64,000 nucleotides of DNA. Source: Flavobacterium macrobrachii. GTDB taxonomy: Bacteria; Bacteroidota; Bacteroidia; Flavobacteriales; Flavobacteriaceae. The notes beneath the pieces are model-generated. The model saw only the letters and a list, made by a program, of their open reading frames with translations. It did not search any database and was not told the origin of the DNA. Both the position numbers and the translations under genes were made by a program. The DNA is taken from positions 1 through 64,000 of the forward strand of contig NZ_JACTAC010000002.1 of assembly GCF_014486675.1 (NCBI RefSeq), in the 5' to 3' direction. This document shows, one piece after another, positions 7,911-16,850 of the stretch (the first letter of the stretch is position 1; each line of letters begins with the position of its first letter).

Positions 7911-9359
7911 TTATCCTACCGAACCTTCTAACGAAATTTCCAATAATTTTTGTGCTTCAACAGCAAATTCCATTGGTAATTTATTTAAAACTTCTTTACT
8001 GAAACCGTTTACAATCAACGCAATAGCTTTTTCGGTTGGAATGCCTCGTTGGTTACAATAGAAAACTTGGTCTTCACCGATTTTAGAAGTCGTTGCTTCG
8101 TGTTCGATTTTGGCTGATGAATTTTTGCTTTCGATATACGGAAAAGTATGCGCACCGCAATTATTTCCCATTAAAAGTGAATCACATTGGGAGAAGTTTC
8201 TAGCATTATCTGCATTTGCACTAATTCTAACTAAACCTCTGTAACTGTTTTGTGATTTTCCTGCCGAAATTCCTTTAGAAATAATAGTCGATTTAGTATT
8301 CTTACCCAAATGAACCATTTTAGTTCCAGTATCCGCTTGTTGGAAATTATTGGTTACGGCAATCGAATAAAATTCGCCTATCGAATTATCTCCTTTTAAA
8401 ACCACTGATGGATATTTCCAAGTAACGGCCGAACCTGTTTCTACTTGTGTCCATGAGATTTTTGCGTTTTTTTCGCAGATTCCTCTTTTGGTAACGAAGT
8501 TAAAAACACCACCTTTTCCTTCTTTATTTCCTGGATACCAGTTTTGAACTGTTGAATATTTTATTTCGGCATTATCTAAAGCAATAAGTTCTACAACAGC
8601 TGCGTGCAATTGATTTTCGTCACGACTTGGAGCTGTACAACCTTCAAGATACGATACGTAACTTCCTTCGTCGGCAATAAGAAGTGTTCTTTCAAATTGA
8701 CCTGTTCCTGCTTGATTGATACGGAAATACGTTGATAATTCCATTGGACATTTCACACCTTTTGGAATATAACAGAAACTTCCGTCAGAGAAAACAGCCG
8801 AATTTAAAGCTGCATAAAAATTATCTCTTTGTGGTACAACCGTTCCTAAATATTTCTGAACTAATTCTGGATATTCACGAATTGCTTCAGAAATACTCAT
8901 GAAAATAATACCTTTTTCAGCCAATGTTTTCTTGAAAGTAGTTGCTACCGAAACCGAATCGACTACAATATCCATAGCGATATTGTTCATCTTTTTTTGC
9001 TCATCGATAGAAATTCCGAGTTTTTTGTACATCGCCAAAAGTTCAGGATCAACATCGTCAAGAGTTTTGTTTGGATCGGCTTTTTTTGGCGCAGAATAAT
9101 ACGAAATCGCCTGAAAATCGGGTTTTTCATAATTAACATTTGCCCATTCTGGTTCCACCATTTCTTGCCAAGCACGAAAAGCTTCAATACGCCAATCGGT
9201 CATCCATTGCGGTTCATCTTTCTTTTTAGAAATCGCACGAACAATGTCTTCGTTTAACCCAATAGGAAACGTTTCCGAGTCTAATTCGGTATAAAATCCG
9301 TATTCGTATTCTTTGTTTTCTAATTCGACTTTTAAGTCGTCTTCAGTATATTTTGCCAT
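7911..9359 (-). CDS. sufB: Fe-S cluster assembly protein SufB
   Basis: The start is taken at 9359 ([10 protein letters not shown]), giving 482 residues. A longer reading to 9425 would run into the iscA gene and does not fit the family. Landmarks are [40 protein letters not shown] and [21 protein letters not shown] near the C-terminus, which hold the conserved Cys, Glu and His residues of the scaffold. It forms the SufBC2D complex with the next two genes. Only 4 bp separate it from iscA. Confidence 0.95.
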   Translation of the reverse strand: MAKYTEDDLKVELENKEYEYGFYTELDSETFPIGLNEDIVRAISKKKDEPQWMTDWRIEAFRAWQEMVEPEWANVNYEKPDFQAISYYSAPKKADPNKTLDDVDPELLAMYKKLGISIDEQKKMNNIAMDIVVDSVSVATTFKKTLAEKGIIFMSISEAIREYPELVQKYLGTVVPQRDNFYAALNSAVFSDGSFCYIPKGVKCPMELSTYFRINQAGTGQFERTLLIADEGSYVSYLEGCTAPSRDENQLHAAVVELIALDNAEIKYSTVQNWYPGNKEGKGGVFNFVTKRGICEKNAKISWTQVETGSAVTWKYPSVVLKGDNSIGEFYSIAVTNNFQQADTGTKMVHLGKNTKSTIISKGISAGKSQNSYRGLVRISANADNARNFSQCDSLLMGNNCGAHTFPYIESKNSSAKIEHEATTSKIGEDQVFYCNQRGIPTEKAIALIVNGFSKEVLNKLPMEFAVEAQKLLEISLEGSVG

Positions 9360-9363
9360 AGTT

Positions 9364-9693
9364 TTATAACGAAAAGCTTTCTCCACAACCACAAGTTCTG
9401 CTTGCGTTTGGATTATTAAAAACAAATCCTTTTCCGTTTAATCCGCCAGAAAATTCTAAAATTGTTCCTGCTAAATACAAAAACGATTTCTTTTCTACGG
9501 CTATTTTCACATTATTATCTTCAAAAACTTTATCGTTTTCTCCTATTTCTTTGTCAAATTTTAATTCATATGACAAACCTGAGCAACCGCCACTTTTTAC
9601 GCCAACACGAACATAATCGGTAGCCGCATTGAAACCGTCTTCTTCCATCATAGAAACGATTTTTTTACTTGCTGATTCAGAAACTTGTATCAT
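9364..9693 (-). CDS. sufA: A-type Fe-S carrier (IscA/SufA/HesB family)
   Basis: The 109-residue protein has the three cysteines of A-type carriers: one in [12 protein letters not shown] near residue 38 and two in the C-terminal [10 protein letters not shown]. These bind and transfer Fe-S clusters to target proteins. It heads the suf unit behind a perfect promoter. The symbol sufA reflects context; iscA would describe the fold equally well. Confidence 0.9.
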   Translation of the reverse strand: MIQVSESASKKIVSMMEEDGFNAATDYVRVGVKSGGCSGLSYELKFDKEIGENDKVFEDNNVKIAVEKKSFLYLAGTILEFSGGLNGKGFVFNNPNASRTCGCGESFSL

Positions 9694-9723
9694 GGTCTAT
9701 TTTGATTTTGTCTAAATTAACTG

Positions 9724-9753
9724 CAAAGATACTTCATGTTGGCTATTTTGCAA
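9724..9753 (-). promoter_or_regulatory. Promoter of the sufA-sufBCD operon
   Basis: On the minus strand TATCTTTG (9731-9724) is a perfect -7 element, with TTG (9753-9751) 19 bp upstream. The distance to the sufA start is about 30 bp. No Fur- or IscR-like palindrome was evident. Confidence 0.7.
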
Positions 9754-9809
9754 CATAATCTAACATTTTTATAACGAATGACTAAATAGAAAAAATTGAT
9801 TTTATTCTA

Positions 9810-9817
9810 TAAATTTG
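9810..9817 (+). promoter_or_regulatory. -7 element upstream of the MBL-fold hydrolase
   Basis: TAAATTTG matches TAnnTTTG exactly and ends 17 bp before the ATG at 9835. No convincing TTG lies at the -33 position. Its location argues against an in-frame start at 9796, which would precede the transcript. Confidence 0.45.
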
Positions 9818-9834
9818 TAAAAAATAGTTACAAA

Positions 9835-10689
9835 ATGAAAATCTACCCTATAGAAACCGGCAATTTCAAGCTTGACGGCGGAGCGATGTTTGGCGTTGTG
9901 CCAAAAACCATTTGGAATAAAACCAATCCAGCAGACGAAAATAATCTTATTGATATTGCAGCACGTTGCATGCTGATAGAAGACGGAAACCGATTAATCT
10001 TGATTGATACCGGAATGGGAAACAAACAATCAGAGAAATTTTTTGGTTATTATTCGCTATGGGGAAATGACTCTCTTGATAAATCTTTGGCAAAATATGG
10101 TTTTCACCGTGATGATGTAACTGATGTTTTTATGACGCATTTGCATTTTGACCATTGTGGCGGAAGTGTAAATTGGAACAAAGACAAAACTGGATATGAA
10201 GTCGCTTTTAAAAATGCGAAATTTTGGACTAATGAAAACCATTGGGATTGGGCAACAAAACCAAATGCTCGTGAAAAAGCATCATTCCTTTCAGAAAATA
10301 TTCTTCCAATGCAAGAAAGCGGTCAATTGAACTTCATTAAAAGACCAAATGACGATTTTGGAATTTGTGATTTAGGATTTGATATTTTTTATGTTGATGG
10401 TCATACCGAAAAAATGATGATTCCGCATATTCAATATCAAGATAAAACGATTGTTTTTTGCGCGGATTTAATTCCAACTGCTGGACATTTACCTTTGCCT
10501 TATGTTATGGGTTATGACACGCGACCTTTATTAACAATGCCCGAAAAATCAAAATTTTTAACTGCTGCTGCTGAAAACAACTACTTTCTTTGGCTGGAAC
10601 ACGACGCTCACAATCCCATAATTACGGTAGAAATGACTGAAAAAGGTGTTCGATTGAAAGAACGATTTGAAATTCAGGAAATTTTGTAA
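9835..10689 (+). CDS. MBL-fold metallo-hydrolase
   Basis: The 284-residue cytosolic protein has the metallo-beta-lactamase zinc motif MTHLHFDHCGG (HxHxDH) near residue 101. Later ligand candidates are DGHTEK (His), CADLIPTAGH (Asp) and LEHDAHNP (His). The layout is that of lactonase-like MBL hydrolases. The substrate cannot be told from sequence. It is transcribed away from the suf operon across a 141-bp divergent gap and ends 220 bp before the protease gene. Confidence 0.85.
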   Translation: MKIYPIETGNFKLDGGAMFGVVPKTIWNKTNPADENNLIDIAARCMLIEDGNRLILIDTGMGNKQSEKFFGYYSLWGNDSLDKSLAKYGFHRDDVTDVFMTHLHFDHCGGSVNWNKDKTGYEVAFKNAKFWTNENHWDWATKPNAREKASFLSENILPMQESGQLNFIKRPNDDFGICDLGFDIFYVDGHTEKMMIPHIQYQDKTIVFCADLIPTAGHLPLPYVMGYDTRPLLTMPEKSKFLTAAAENNYFLWLEHDAHNPIITVEMTEKGVRLKERFEIQEIL

Positions 10690-10909
10690 AAGTGATTAAA
10701 AAGCAGTTTATATAAAACCAGTTTGTATTTATTCCCATAAAAGCATTTCTAAAATTCACTAAAATCAAAAGAGATAAATTATCTGATGTGGTAGCTTTAT
10801 CATATTTTTGATTAATTCGCAATATTTGATACTAAAATATTGTTAATGCTTTTATTTGTTGGTGGAAAAGAAATTATTTTTACAACCATTCAATAAATTT
10901 TTTAAAAAA

Positions 10910-12493
10910 ATGAAAGTTATACTTTATTCGCTTATTGCCAGTTTTTCGATATCAGTAGTTGCACAGGATGGAACGACTCGATATACCAAAAAAAAGCCTT
11001 TAACTGAAGCTGAACTTCAACGTTGGAGTCATCTCGATTTAGAAAAAGATTCCATTCCTGGAATGAGTGTTGATAAAGCATATGCCGAACTTTTGAAAGA
11101 CAAAAAAGGACAAAAAATTATTGTTGCCGTAATCGACTCAGGAACTGACATAGATCATCCCGATTTAAAAGGTGCCATTTGGACCAATCCAAAAGAAATT
11201 GCCGGCAATAAGAAAGATGACGACAAAAACGGTTATATCGATGATATTCATGGTTGGAATTTTCTAGGCGATTCGTATAATGAAACTCTAGAAATGACTA
11301 GAATTTTGAAAAAAGGCGATGATGGTTCAGAAAAATATAAAAAAGCATTAGCCGATCATACCGCTGAATACAAGAAAATAATGAGCTACAAACAACCAGT
11401 TGACATGTTGTATGAAGCCGACAAAACCATTCGCGAAGAATTAAAAAAAGAAGATTATACGCTAGAAGAATTGAAAAATGTAGCTTCGGTAAAATATAAA
11501 TTGTACCAAAGTAAAATGATGATGTTGTCTTATGCAGCTGATTATGGAGAAAAATTCAGAGAAGAATTAACTTCATTTAAAAACCATGTCTATGACAAGT
11601 TAAATTACAACTTGAACAAAGAGTTTGACGGAAGAAAAGTAGTTGGCGATAATCCAGAAGATTTCAACGACAGAAAATACGGAAACAACAAAGTTTACGG
11701 TTCCAATAAAGAAAACACCGAACACGGAACGCATGTTGCTGGAATTATTGCTCAAAAAAGAAATAACAATATTGGCGGCGATGGCGTTGCAAATAATGTA
11801 GAAATCATGGCAATTCGTGCTGTTCCAAATGGCGATGAATATGACAAAGACATTGCATTAGCCATTCGTTATGCTGTTGATAACGGTGCAAAAGTCATTA
11901 ATGGGAGTTTTGGTAAAGATTTTTCGCCTCATGCCGAATGGGTTTGGGAAGCATTGAAATATGCCGAAAGTAAAGATGTTTTGTTTGTTCATGCCGCTGG
12001 AAATGATGGAAAAGATATTGATGTAGAAGAAAATTTCCCAACAGATACCAAAGATAAAAACACCGAAATCGTTTCTAATTTTCTGCAAATTGGAGCTTTA
12101 AACTATGAATATGGCGAAAAAATTATCGCAGATTTTTCAAATTATGGGACTAAAAATGTAGATGTTTTTGCGCCTGGAGTTAAAATTTATGCCACTTTGC
12201 CCAACGGAAAATACAAATACTTGCAAGGAACATCAATGGCTTCTCCAAATGCAGCTGGTGTTGCGGCGTTAATTCGTTCACATTACCCAAATTTGAAAGC
12301 TTCGCAAGTAAAAGAAATCATCATGCAATCGGGTACACCAATAGACATGATGGTAAAAGTAGGAGAAAATGGTGAAAGCCGAAAATTTTCGCAAGCATCC
12401 GTTTCTGGAAAAATTGTCAATGCATATAATGCTCTAAAAATGGCAGAACAAATTTCAAGTCAATCAACTATCAAACCTAAAATCAAATCCTAG
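10910..12493 (+). CDS. Secreted subtilisin-like serine protease (S8 family)
   Basis: From the ATG at 10910 the product has 527 residues with a signal peptide ending near VVAQ (residue 19). The catalytic triad is visible: Asp76 in AVIDSGTDIDHPDL, His near 273 in EHGTHVAGIIA and Ser near 442 in GTSMASPNAAGVAAL. About 190 residues separate Asp and His, much more than in plain subtilisins, and this stretch is Lys/Glu-rich and helical. There is no evident type IX sorting domain at the C-terminus. The relic of an M1 peptidase gene begins 8 bp later, so the two once formed an operon. Confidence 0.9.
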   Translation: MKVILYSLIASFSISVVAQDGTTRYTKKKPLTEAELQRWSHLDLEKDSIPGMSVDKAYAELLKDKKGQKIIVAVIDSGTDIDHPDLKGAIWTNPKEIAGNKKDDDKNGYIDDIHGWNFLGDSYNETLEMTRILKKGDDGSEKYKKALADHTAEYKKIMSYKQPVDMLYEADKTIREELKKEDYTLEELKNVASVKYKLYQSKMMMLSYAADYGEKFREELTSFKNHVYDKLNYNLNKEFDGRKVVGDNPEDFNDRKYGNNKVYGSNKENTEHGTHVAGIIAQKRNNNIGGDGVANNVEIMAIRAVPNGDEYDKDIALAIRYAVDNGAKVINGSFGKDFSPHAEWVWEALKYAESKDVLFVHAAGNDGKDIDVEENFPTDTKDKNTEIVSNFLQIGALNYEYGEKIIADFSNYGTKNVDVFAPGVKIYATLPNGKYKYLQGTSMASPNAAGVAALIRSHYPNLKASQVKEIIMQSGTPIDMMVKVGENGESRKFSQASVSGKIVNAYNALKMAEQISSQSTIKPKIKS

Positions 12494-12501
12494 TTATTGT
12501 A

Positions 12502-12658
12502 ATGAAAAACAAAGTAACTTTAACTTTTCTTTTTGGAACTATACTTTGTTTTAGTCAATCAAAAAGTTATTGGCAACAAAAAGTGGTTTATAAAATGGAG
12601 GTTTAAAAACAAATAAAAAACTATTAAATATAAAAATGGAACAAAAATTATGAAGTTT
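12502..12658 (+). pseudogene. Decayed 5' fragment of an M1 peptidase gene
   Basis: An ATG at 12502 opens 34 codons with a signal peptide, then YWQQKVVYKMEV and a stop at 12604. The intact M1 gene at 14910 has YWQQKADYKMEV at the same position. Similarity continues past the stop at the DNA level: AAAAACTATTAAATATAAA here against AAAAACTATCAATATAAAG there, then a matching AACAAA..TTA block. The rest of the gene is missing. This is a remnant of the original gene copy or of its 5' end, left behind the S8 protease gene when the downstream cassette arrived. Confidence 0.75.
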
Positions 12659-12668
12659 TAAAATTTAA

Positions 12669-13118
12669 CTAATTGATTTTTTTAAATATACCATTACTAT
12701 AGCTATAACTTACTAATGTTGGAAATTCTTCCGTAAATCCTAGACCAAAATCTCTATAGAATGTGTTATTAAAATCTATTAAAAAGCTAACATTGTACAT
12801 GGATAAGTTTTTATTGTAAAATTTTTTAAAATCAAAATTTTTTAATCCAACGGATATAATTATAAACTGATAATTTGAATATTTCTTATCCCTGATTATA
12901 CTTTGAAACTTAACAGTACAACTTTCACAATCTGGTATAATATATAAAATTAATTTATTATTTTTACTGTCAAACACTTCTTGCAGTTTGAGCTCAGTAT
13001 GATTTAAATCATAAAATTTAAATTCATTAATGTCTCTTCCATTATAATTAAACCTGAATGTTTGTACAATTATAAAAGAAATGATAACTATTACAATTCC
13101 TATTATATATTTTTTCAT
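12669..13118 (-). CDS. Thioredoxin-like protein with CxxC, membrane-anchored
   Basis: The 149-residue protein begins with one hydrophobic segment (about residues 4-20), followed by a periplasmic domain. The motif ILYIIPDCESCTVKF places Cys64 and Cys67 as a CxxC pair after a beta strand, as in TlpA/thioredoxin-like redoxins. The later EEFPTLV near residue 135 supplies the cis-proline position. It is probably a thiol-disulfide or redox partner, which is inference. It is the last gene of a leftward three-gene cassette and starts on the base where the previous gene stops. It is strikingly AT-rich. Confidence 0.7.
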   Translation of the reverse strand: MKKYIIGIVIVIISFIIVQTFRFNYNGRDINEFKFYDLNHTELKLQEVFDSKNNKLILYIIPDCESCTVKFQSIIRDKKYSNYQFIIISVGLKNFDFKKFYNKNLSMYNVSFLIDFNNTFYRDFGLGFTEEFPTLVSYSYSNGIFKKIN

Positions 13119-14167
13119 TATTTAAATTTTTTATTTATCCAATCGTATTTTTTAAAAGTTAAGCCATTTTGATTAATAGTTTGCTCATTGTAGAGTGAAC
13201 ATTCTAGTTTTGCGCCAATATGATTTCCTTTTGTTTGTATCCCATTTAAAACTCTACTAGAACTCTCCAGAAAATAACTATTATCTATCTTTTTAAATTT
13301 GAATTTAAAAGTATCATCCTTAATTTTATATTCGTATTTATCTTTCTTATCAAATGAATTAGTCCACCACGTGTTATTTTGACTTTTTGCAAGAGACATA
13401 TTTAACTCAATTATCCCAAAATCATTTTTATCTATAATAAAATAACCATTATAAAGTAGCTTTGAATTCCTTTTTTTGGGGAAAAAATTCAATACAAAAA
13501 AGTCTTCTGATTCTTGTAGTTCGTAGTTATATAATTTAATATCAAATATTGGTGTTATTTCTTGACTCCCCAAACTACAGTAAACACCAGCGAAAATTGG
13601 TATTTCAAAATTATTGCTTTTTAACTCAAAGCCTTCTTGGAAATTATCATTTATTGTTTTTATAAATCCTTTATAAATCACTTTATTTTCATCATTAATC
13701 TCCAATCCTTCATTTAGAAAAATGATATTATTAAACAAAAAAATAGTTGTTGAGTCGAATTTAAAACTTATGTTTGATTGGTAAAAATTAAGATTTTTAT
13801 GATTTTGATTAAATCTTGAAACTTTTATTTTTTCAAGTATTGAAGCAGCTGTTTCATTTGTTTTCTTGATAACGACCTCATCAAGCGAAATATATTTAAT
13901 TGGATTGAGTTTAACTAAATAATTAATTTTTTCAATTTCTTCAAAACTCAATTCTAAATCATCATAATTTTCAATAACAAAAATAAGTTTATTGATTTTT
14001 TTGTCAATCTTGATTTGACCATCAGAATTTGACTTACCTAATAAATCATTTCCACTGTAGACTAATACATCTTGAATAGGTAAGTTATCGTTTTTTGAAA
14101 TGATATATACAGTCTTAGATTGTGAGTAGGTAATTAAAGAAAATAAAAGAAAAATAAATTTTAACAT
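13118..14167 (-). CDS. Secreted carboxypeptidase-regulatory-like domain protein
   Basis: The start is set at 14167 (MLKFIFLLFSLITYSQ, a signal peptide), giving 349 residues; an upstream in-frame start would add ten non-hydrophobic residues. The segment up to residue 90 reads as a CarboxypepD-regulatory beta-sandwich (NDNLPIQDVLVYSGNDLLGKSNSDGQI), then ISLDEVVIKK, the link usually found after such domains. The remaining 250 residues are beta-rich with no named family. It is probably an outer-membrane-associated periplasmic protein. It lies between the small secreted peptide and the CxxC protein. Confidence 0.7.
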   Translation of the reverse strand: MLKFIFLLFSLITYSQSKTVYIISKNDNLPIQDVLVYSGNDLLGKSNSDGQIKIDKKINKLIFVIENYDDLELSFEEIEKINYLVKLNPIKYISLDEVVIKKTNETAASILEKIKVSRFNQNHKNLNFYQSNISFKFDSTTIFLFNNIIFLNEGLEINDENKVIYKGFIKTINDNFQEGFELKSNNFEIPIFAGVYCSLGSQEITPIFDIKLYNYELQESEDFFVLNFFPKKRNSKLLYNGYFIIDKNDFGIIELNMSLAKSQNNTWWTNSFDKKDKYEYKIKDDTFKFKFKKIDNSYFLESSSRVLNGIQTKGNHIGAKLECSLYNEQTINQNGLTFKKYDWINKKFK

Positions 14168-14205
14168 AATAAAAAATAAGGGCTGTAAACAGCCCAATTA
14201 AACAT

Positions 14206-14436
14206 TTACCAAATCCAGTCCCAATTACCATCTTTTGTACAAGATGTTGTGTAACTATTTCCAGTTGCAACTCCAAAAGAATCATATTCTGTATAGGTAA
14301 TTTCAACTGAGTAAACAGTCAATATACCCAAAAAATTAACTCTTTTTTGACAAGTACTTCTAACTTGCCAAGAATTCGCAAAAGTTGATGAAACAGTCAT
14401 TAATGACAAAACTGAAACCATAAATAATTTTTTCAT
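14206..14436 (-). CDS. Small secreted peptide with two cysteines
   Basis: The 76-residue product has a clear signal peptide (MKKLFMVSVLSLMTVSSTFA) and a predicted 56-residue mature chain. The mature chain has two cysteines (29 and 66) that could form a disulfide, and ends in an unusual tryptophan-rich tail (NWDWIW). No family is recognised. It is the first gene of the leftward cassette and faces the XRE regulator across a divergent promoter region. A redox protein and a surface protein are encoded directly behind it. A secreted effector, bacteriocin-like or signalling peptide is conceivable, but there is no direct evidence. Confidence 0.65.
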   Translation of the reverse strand: MKKLFMVSVLSLMTVSSTFANSWQVRSTCQKRVNFLGILTVYSVEITYTEYDSFGVATGNSYTTSCTKDGNWDWIW

Positions 14437-14466
14437 AAATATAAGTTTTTTAATTGTTTAAAAAAG

Positions 14467-14474
14467 CAAATTTA
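14467..14474 (-). promoter_or_regulatory. -7 element of the peptide cassette
   Basis: On the minus strand TAAATTTG is a perfect -7 match 30 bp before the peptide start. A TTG lies 15 bp upstream, closer than usual. It is about 45 bp from the oppositely oriented regulator promoter. Confidence 0.5.
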
Positions 14475-14519
14475 TTAGTTTTAAAAAAACAAGTTAATCA
14501 TTATTTTTATGAATTTATT

Positions 14520-14527
14520 TATATTTG
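14520..14527 (+). promoter_or_regulatory. -7 element of the XRE regulator and M1 peptidase unit
   Basis: TATATTTG matches the -7 consensus and ends 18 bp before the regulator start. No clear -33 TTG is present. Since the M1 gene begins 13 bp after the regulator ends, this is also the nearest visible promoter for the M1 peptidase. Confidence 0.5.
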
Positions 14528-14545
14528 CAATAAATTATTTAAAAA

Positions 14546-14896
14546 ATGAATAAAATAGGAGAAAAAATCAGAAAGTTAAGAGATTTAAGAGGTTTTTCAC
14601 AAGAAAGTTTAGCTTTTGAACTTGGATTGACACAGCCTAGCTACGCTAGACTTGAAAAGTATGATGAAAGAATTAGTATAACTCGACTAATTCAAATTGC
14701 AAAAATTTTAAATACTACAGTCTCGGATTTGATTGAAGAAAAAACACAGAAAATAAGTCATCAATATAATAATGAAGTCGCTAATTCATATAATGTTGAC
14801 ACAATAAATACAATAATCAATGCTGATAAAGAGCATATAATTACGTTAAAGGAAGAAATACTTTTTTTAAAAAAATTGTTAGAAGATAAGTTTTAA
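14546..14896 (+). CDS. XRE-family transcriptional regulator
   Basis: The 116-residue protein has an N-terminal Cro/C1-type helix-turn-helix at about residues 5-60 (IRKLRDLRGFSQESLAFELGLTQPSYARLEK), then a helical tail with heptad-like leucines near the end (EEILFLKKLLEDKF), likely for dimerisation. It is divergent from the three-gene peptide cassette, with both promoters inside the 109-bp gap, so it probably controls the cassette and itself. The M1 peptidase gene follows after 13 bp in the same direction. Confidence 0.88.
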   Translation: MNKIGEKIRKLRDLRGFSQESLAFELGLTQPSYARLEKYDERISITRLIQIAKILNTTVSDLIEEKTQKISHQYNNEVANSYNVDTINTIINADKEHIITLKEEILFLKKLLEDKF

Positions 14897-14909
14897 TTAC
14901 CCATTAATT

Positions 14910-16772
14910 ATGCAAAAAATATTTTTATCATTTTTGTTGCTTTTAAATTTTACAAATTTTTACAGTCAAATAAATTTTTACTGGCAACAAAAAGCCGATT
15001 ATAAAATGGAGGTTTCTGTTGATGCCAAAAACTATCAATATAAAGGAAAACAAACGTTAGTTTACACCAATAATTCCAACGATACTTTAAAAAAAGTCTT
15101 TTATCACTTGTTCAACAACGCCTTTCAACCCGGAAGCGAAATGGACTTTAGAAACCAAAACATTGTCGATCCCGATGCAAGAATGGTTACTAAAACAAAA
15201 ACCGATGACGGAAAAGAAATTAAAGAAAGTAGAATTGCCAAATTAAAGCCAAATGAAATTGGATATTTAAAAATATCTAACTTTAAACAAGATGGAAAAA
15301 TTACTACTACAAAAGAAGTTGGAACAATACTAGAAGTAACGCTTTCAAAACCTATTTTACCCGGAAAAAAAACAACGTTTACACTTGATTTTGATGGTCA
15401 AGTTCCGGTTCAAATTCGTCGGTCGGGAAGAAATAATAAGGAAGGTGTTGAGTTTTCAATGGCGCAATGGTATCCAAAACTATGTGAATTCGATTTCGAA
15501 GGATGGAATACATCGCCTTATTTGGGTAGAGAATTTCATGGCGTATGGGGAAATTATGATGTAAAAATTACGATTGACAAAGACTACATTCTTGGCGGAA
15601 CAGGTTATTTAAAAAACAACAACGAAATTGGTTTTGGCTATGAAGATGATGGAAAAAAAGTGACCAAAAACCCAAATAATCCAACTTTAACTTGGCATTT
15701 TATTGCGCCAAATGTTCATGATTTTGCTTGGGCAGCCGACAAAGAATATATTCACGATAAACTTGTTCGTCCTGATGGTGTAACGCTTCATTTTTTATAC
15801 AAAAACAATCCGAAAATTTTTGATGTTTGGAAACAAGCACAACCTTTAACCTCAAAAATAATGGATTATTATAACGCCAATATCGGTTCATATCCTTACA
15901 AACAATATTCTGTTATTCAAGGTGGCGATGGCGGAATGGAATATGCCATGTGTACACTAGTATTGGGCGAAGGAAAATTAGACGGTTTCGTTGGGCTAAT
16001 TGCTCACGAAATGGGACATTCATGGTTTCAACATGTTTTAGCAACTAATGAAAGTAAACATGGATGGATGGATGAAGGCTTCACATCTTTTATTGAGGAT
16101 TTAGTTGTTAATGAACTTTCAAACAAAAAAGTGGAAAATCCTTTTAACGGTTCATACAAAAGTTATTCAAATTTAGTCAATTCAAATAAAGAACTTCCAT
16201 TATCTACTCATGCAGATCGATTTGATGAAAACAGAAGCTATAGTATTTCTTCTTATAGCAAAGGTGAACTTTTCTTATCCCAACTAATCTATTTAATTGG
16301 AAAAGAAAACACTATGAAAACATTAAAACGCTTTTATAAAGAGTTTAAATTTAAACATCCAACACCAAATGATATAAAACGAACTGCTGAACGCGTTTCG
16401 GGTGCGCAACTCGATTGGTATTTAACCGATTGGACAAAAACCACAAACACTATTGATTATGCTATAAAATCATTTGAAAACAATACAATTACACTTGAAA
16501 GAATTGGAAGAATGCCAATGCCAATTGATATTTTAGTAGAATATACTGATGGTTCTAAAGAAAGTTTCCACATTCCGTTACAAATGATGCATTTTGTAAA
16601 AGAAAATCCAAATACTAACATTAAAAGAACTGTTTTAACAGATTGGACATGGGCAAAACCAACGTATAATTTCCCTGTTTCAAATCAATCATCGGTTAAA
16701 AAAATAACCATTGATCCAAGTGGTTTAATGGCAGATGTGAAAACCGAAAATAATATATTGGAAGTAAAATAA
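14910..16772 (+). CDS. M1 family metallopeptidase (secreted aminopeptidase)
   Basis: The 620-residue protein has a signal peptide (to about residue 20, ending FYSQ). The gluzincin zinc site is IAHEMGHSWFQHVL near residue 366 (HExxH), with the third ligand Glu in HGWMDEGFTSF, 18 residues later. GGDGGMEYAMCTL upstream corresponds to the M1 exopeptidase motif. The enzyme removes N-terminal residues from peptides in the periplasm or outside the cell. A strong terminator follows at 16777. Its 5' end is duplicated, in decayed form, at 12502. Confidence 0.92.
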   Translation: MQKIFLSFLLLLNFTNFYSQINFYWQQKADYKMEVSVDAKNYQYKGKQTLVYTNNSNDTLKKVFYHLFNNAFQPGSEMDFRNQNIVDPDARMVTKTKTDDGKEIKESRIAKLKPNEIGYLKISNFKQDGKITTTKEVGTILEVTLSKPILPGKKTTFTLDFDGQVPVQIRRSGRNNKEGVEFSMAQWYPKLCEFDFEGWNTSPYLGREFHGVWGNYDVKITIDKDYILGGTGYLKNNNEIGFGYEDDGKKVTKNPNNPTLTWHFIAPNVHDFAWAADKEYIHDKLVRPDGVTLHFLYKNNPKIFDVWKQAQPLTSKIMDYYNANIGSYPYKQYSVIQGGDGGMEYAMCTLVLGEGKLDGFVGLIAHEMGHSWFQHVLATNESKHGWMDEGFTSFIEDLVVNELSNKKVENPFNGSYKSYSNLVNSNKELPLSTHADRFDENRSYSISSYSKGELFLSQLIYLIGKENTMKTLKRFYKEFKFKHPTPNDIKRTAERVSGAQLDWYLTDWTKTTNTIDYAIKSFENNTITLERIGRMPMPIDILVEYTDGSKESFHIPLQMMHFVKENPNTNIKRTVLTDWTWAKPTYNFPVSNQSSVKKITIDPSGLMADVKTENNILEVK

Positions 16773-16776
16773 TAGT

Positions 16777-16809
16777 AAAAGCGTTCTTAAAAATTGAACG
16801 CTTTTTTTT
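16777..16809 (+). terminator. Intrinsic terminator after the M1 peptidase gene
   Basis: The perfect 10-bp stem AAAAGCGTTC / GAACGCTTTT has a 9-nt loop and is followed by a T run. It begins 5 bp past the M1 stop codon. Confidence 0.85.
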
Positions 16810-16850
16810 GGAATAGAATTTGTAGATTTACCACAAATATTTTCTCTATT

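Noticed and set aside
9360-9425. N-terminal extension of SufB
   Set aside because: The extension overlaps the sufA coding region, does not resemble SufB N-termini, and a standard start is available at 9359.
10690-10909. Small gene in the gap before the S8 protease
   Set aside because: A minus-strand frame of 66 codons overlaps the MBL-fold gene and has no start signals or family features. The gap is best read as leader and promoter DNA.
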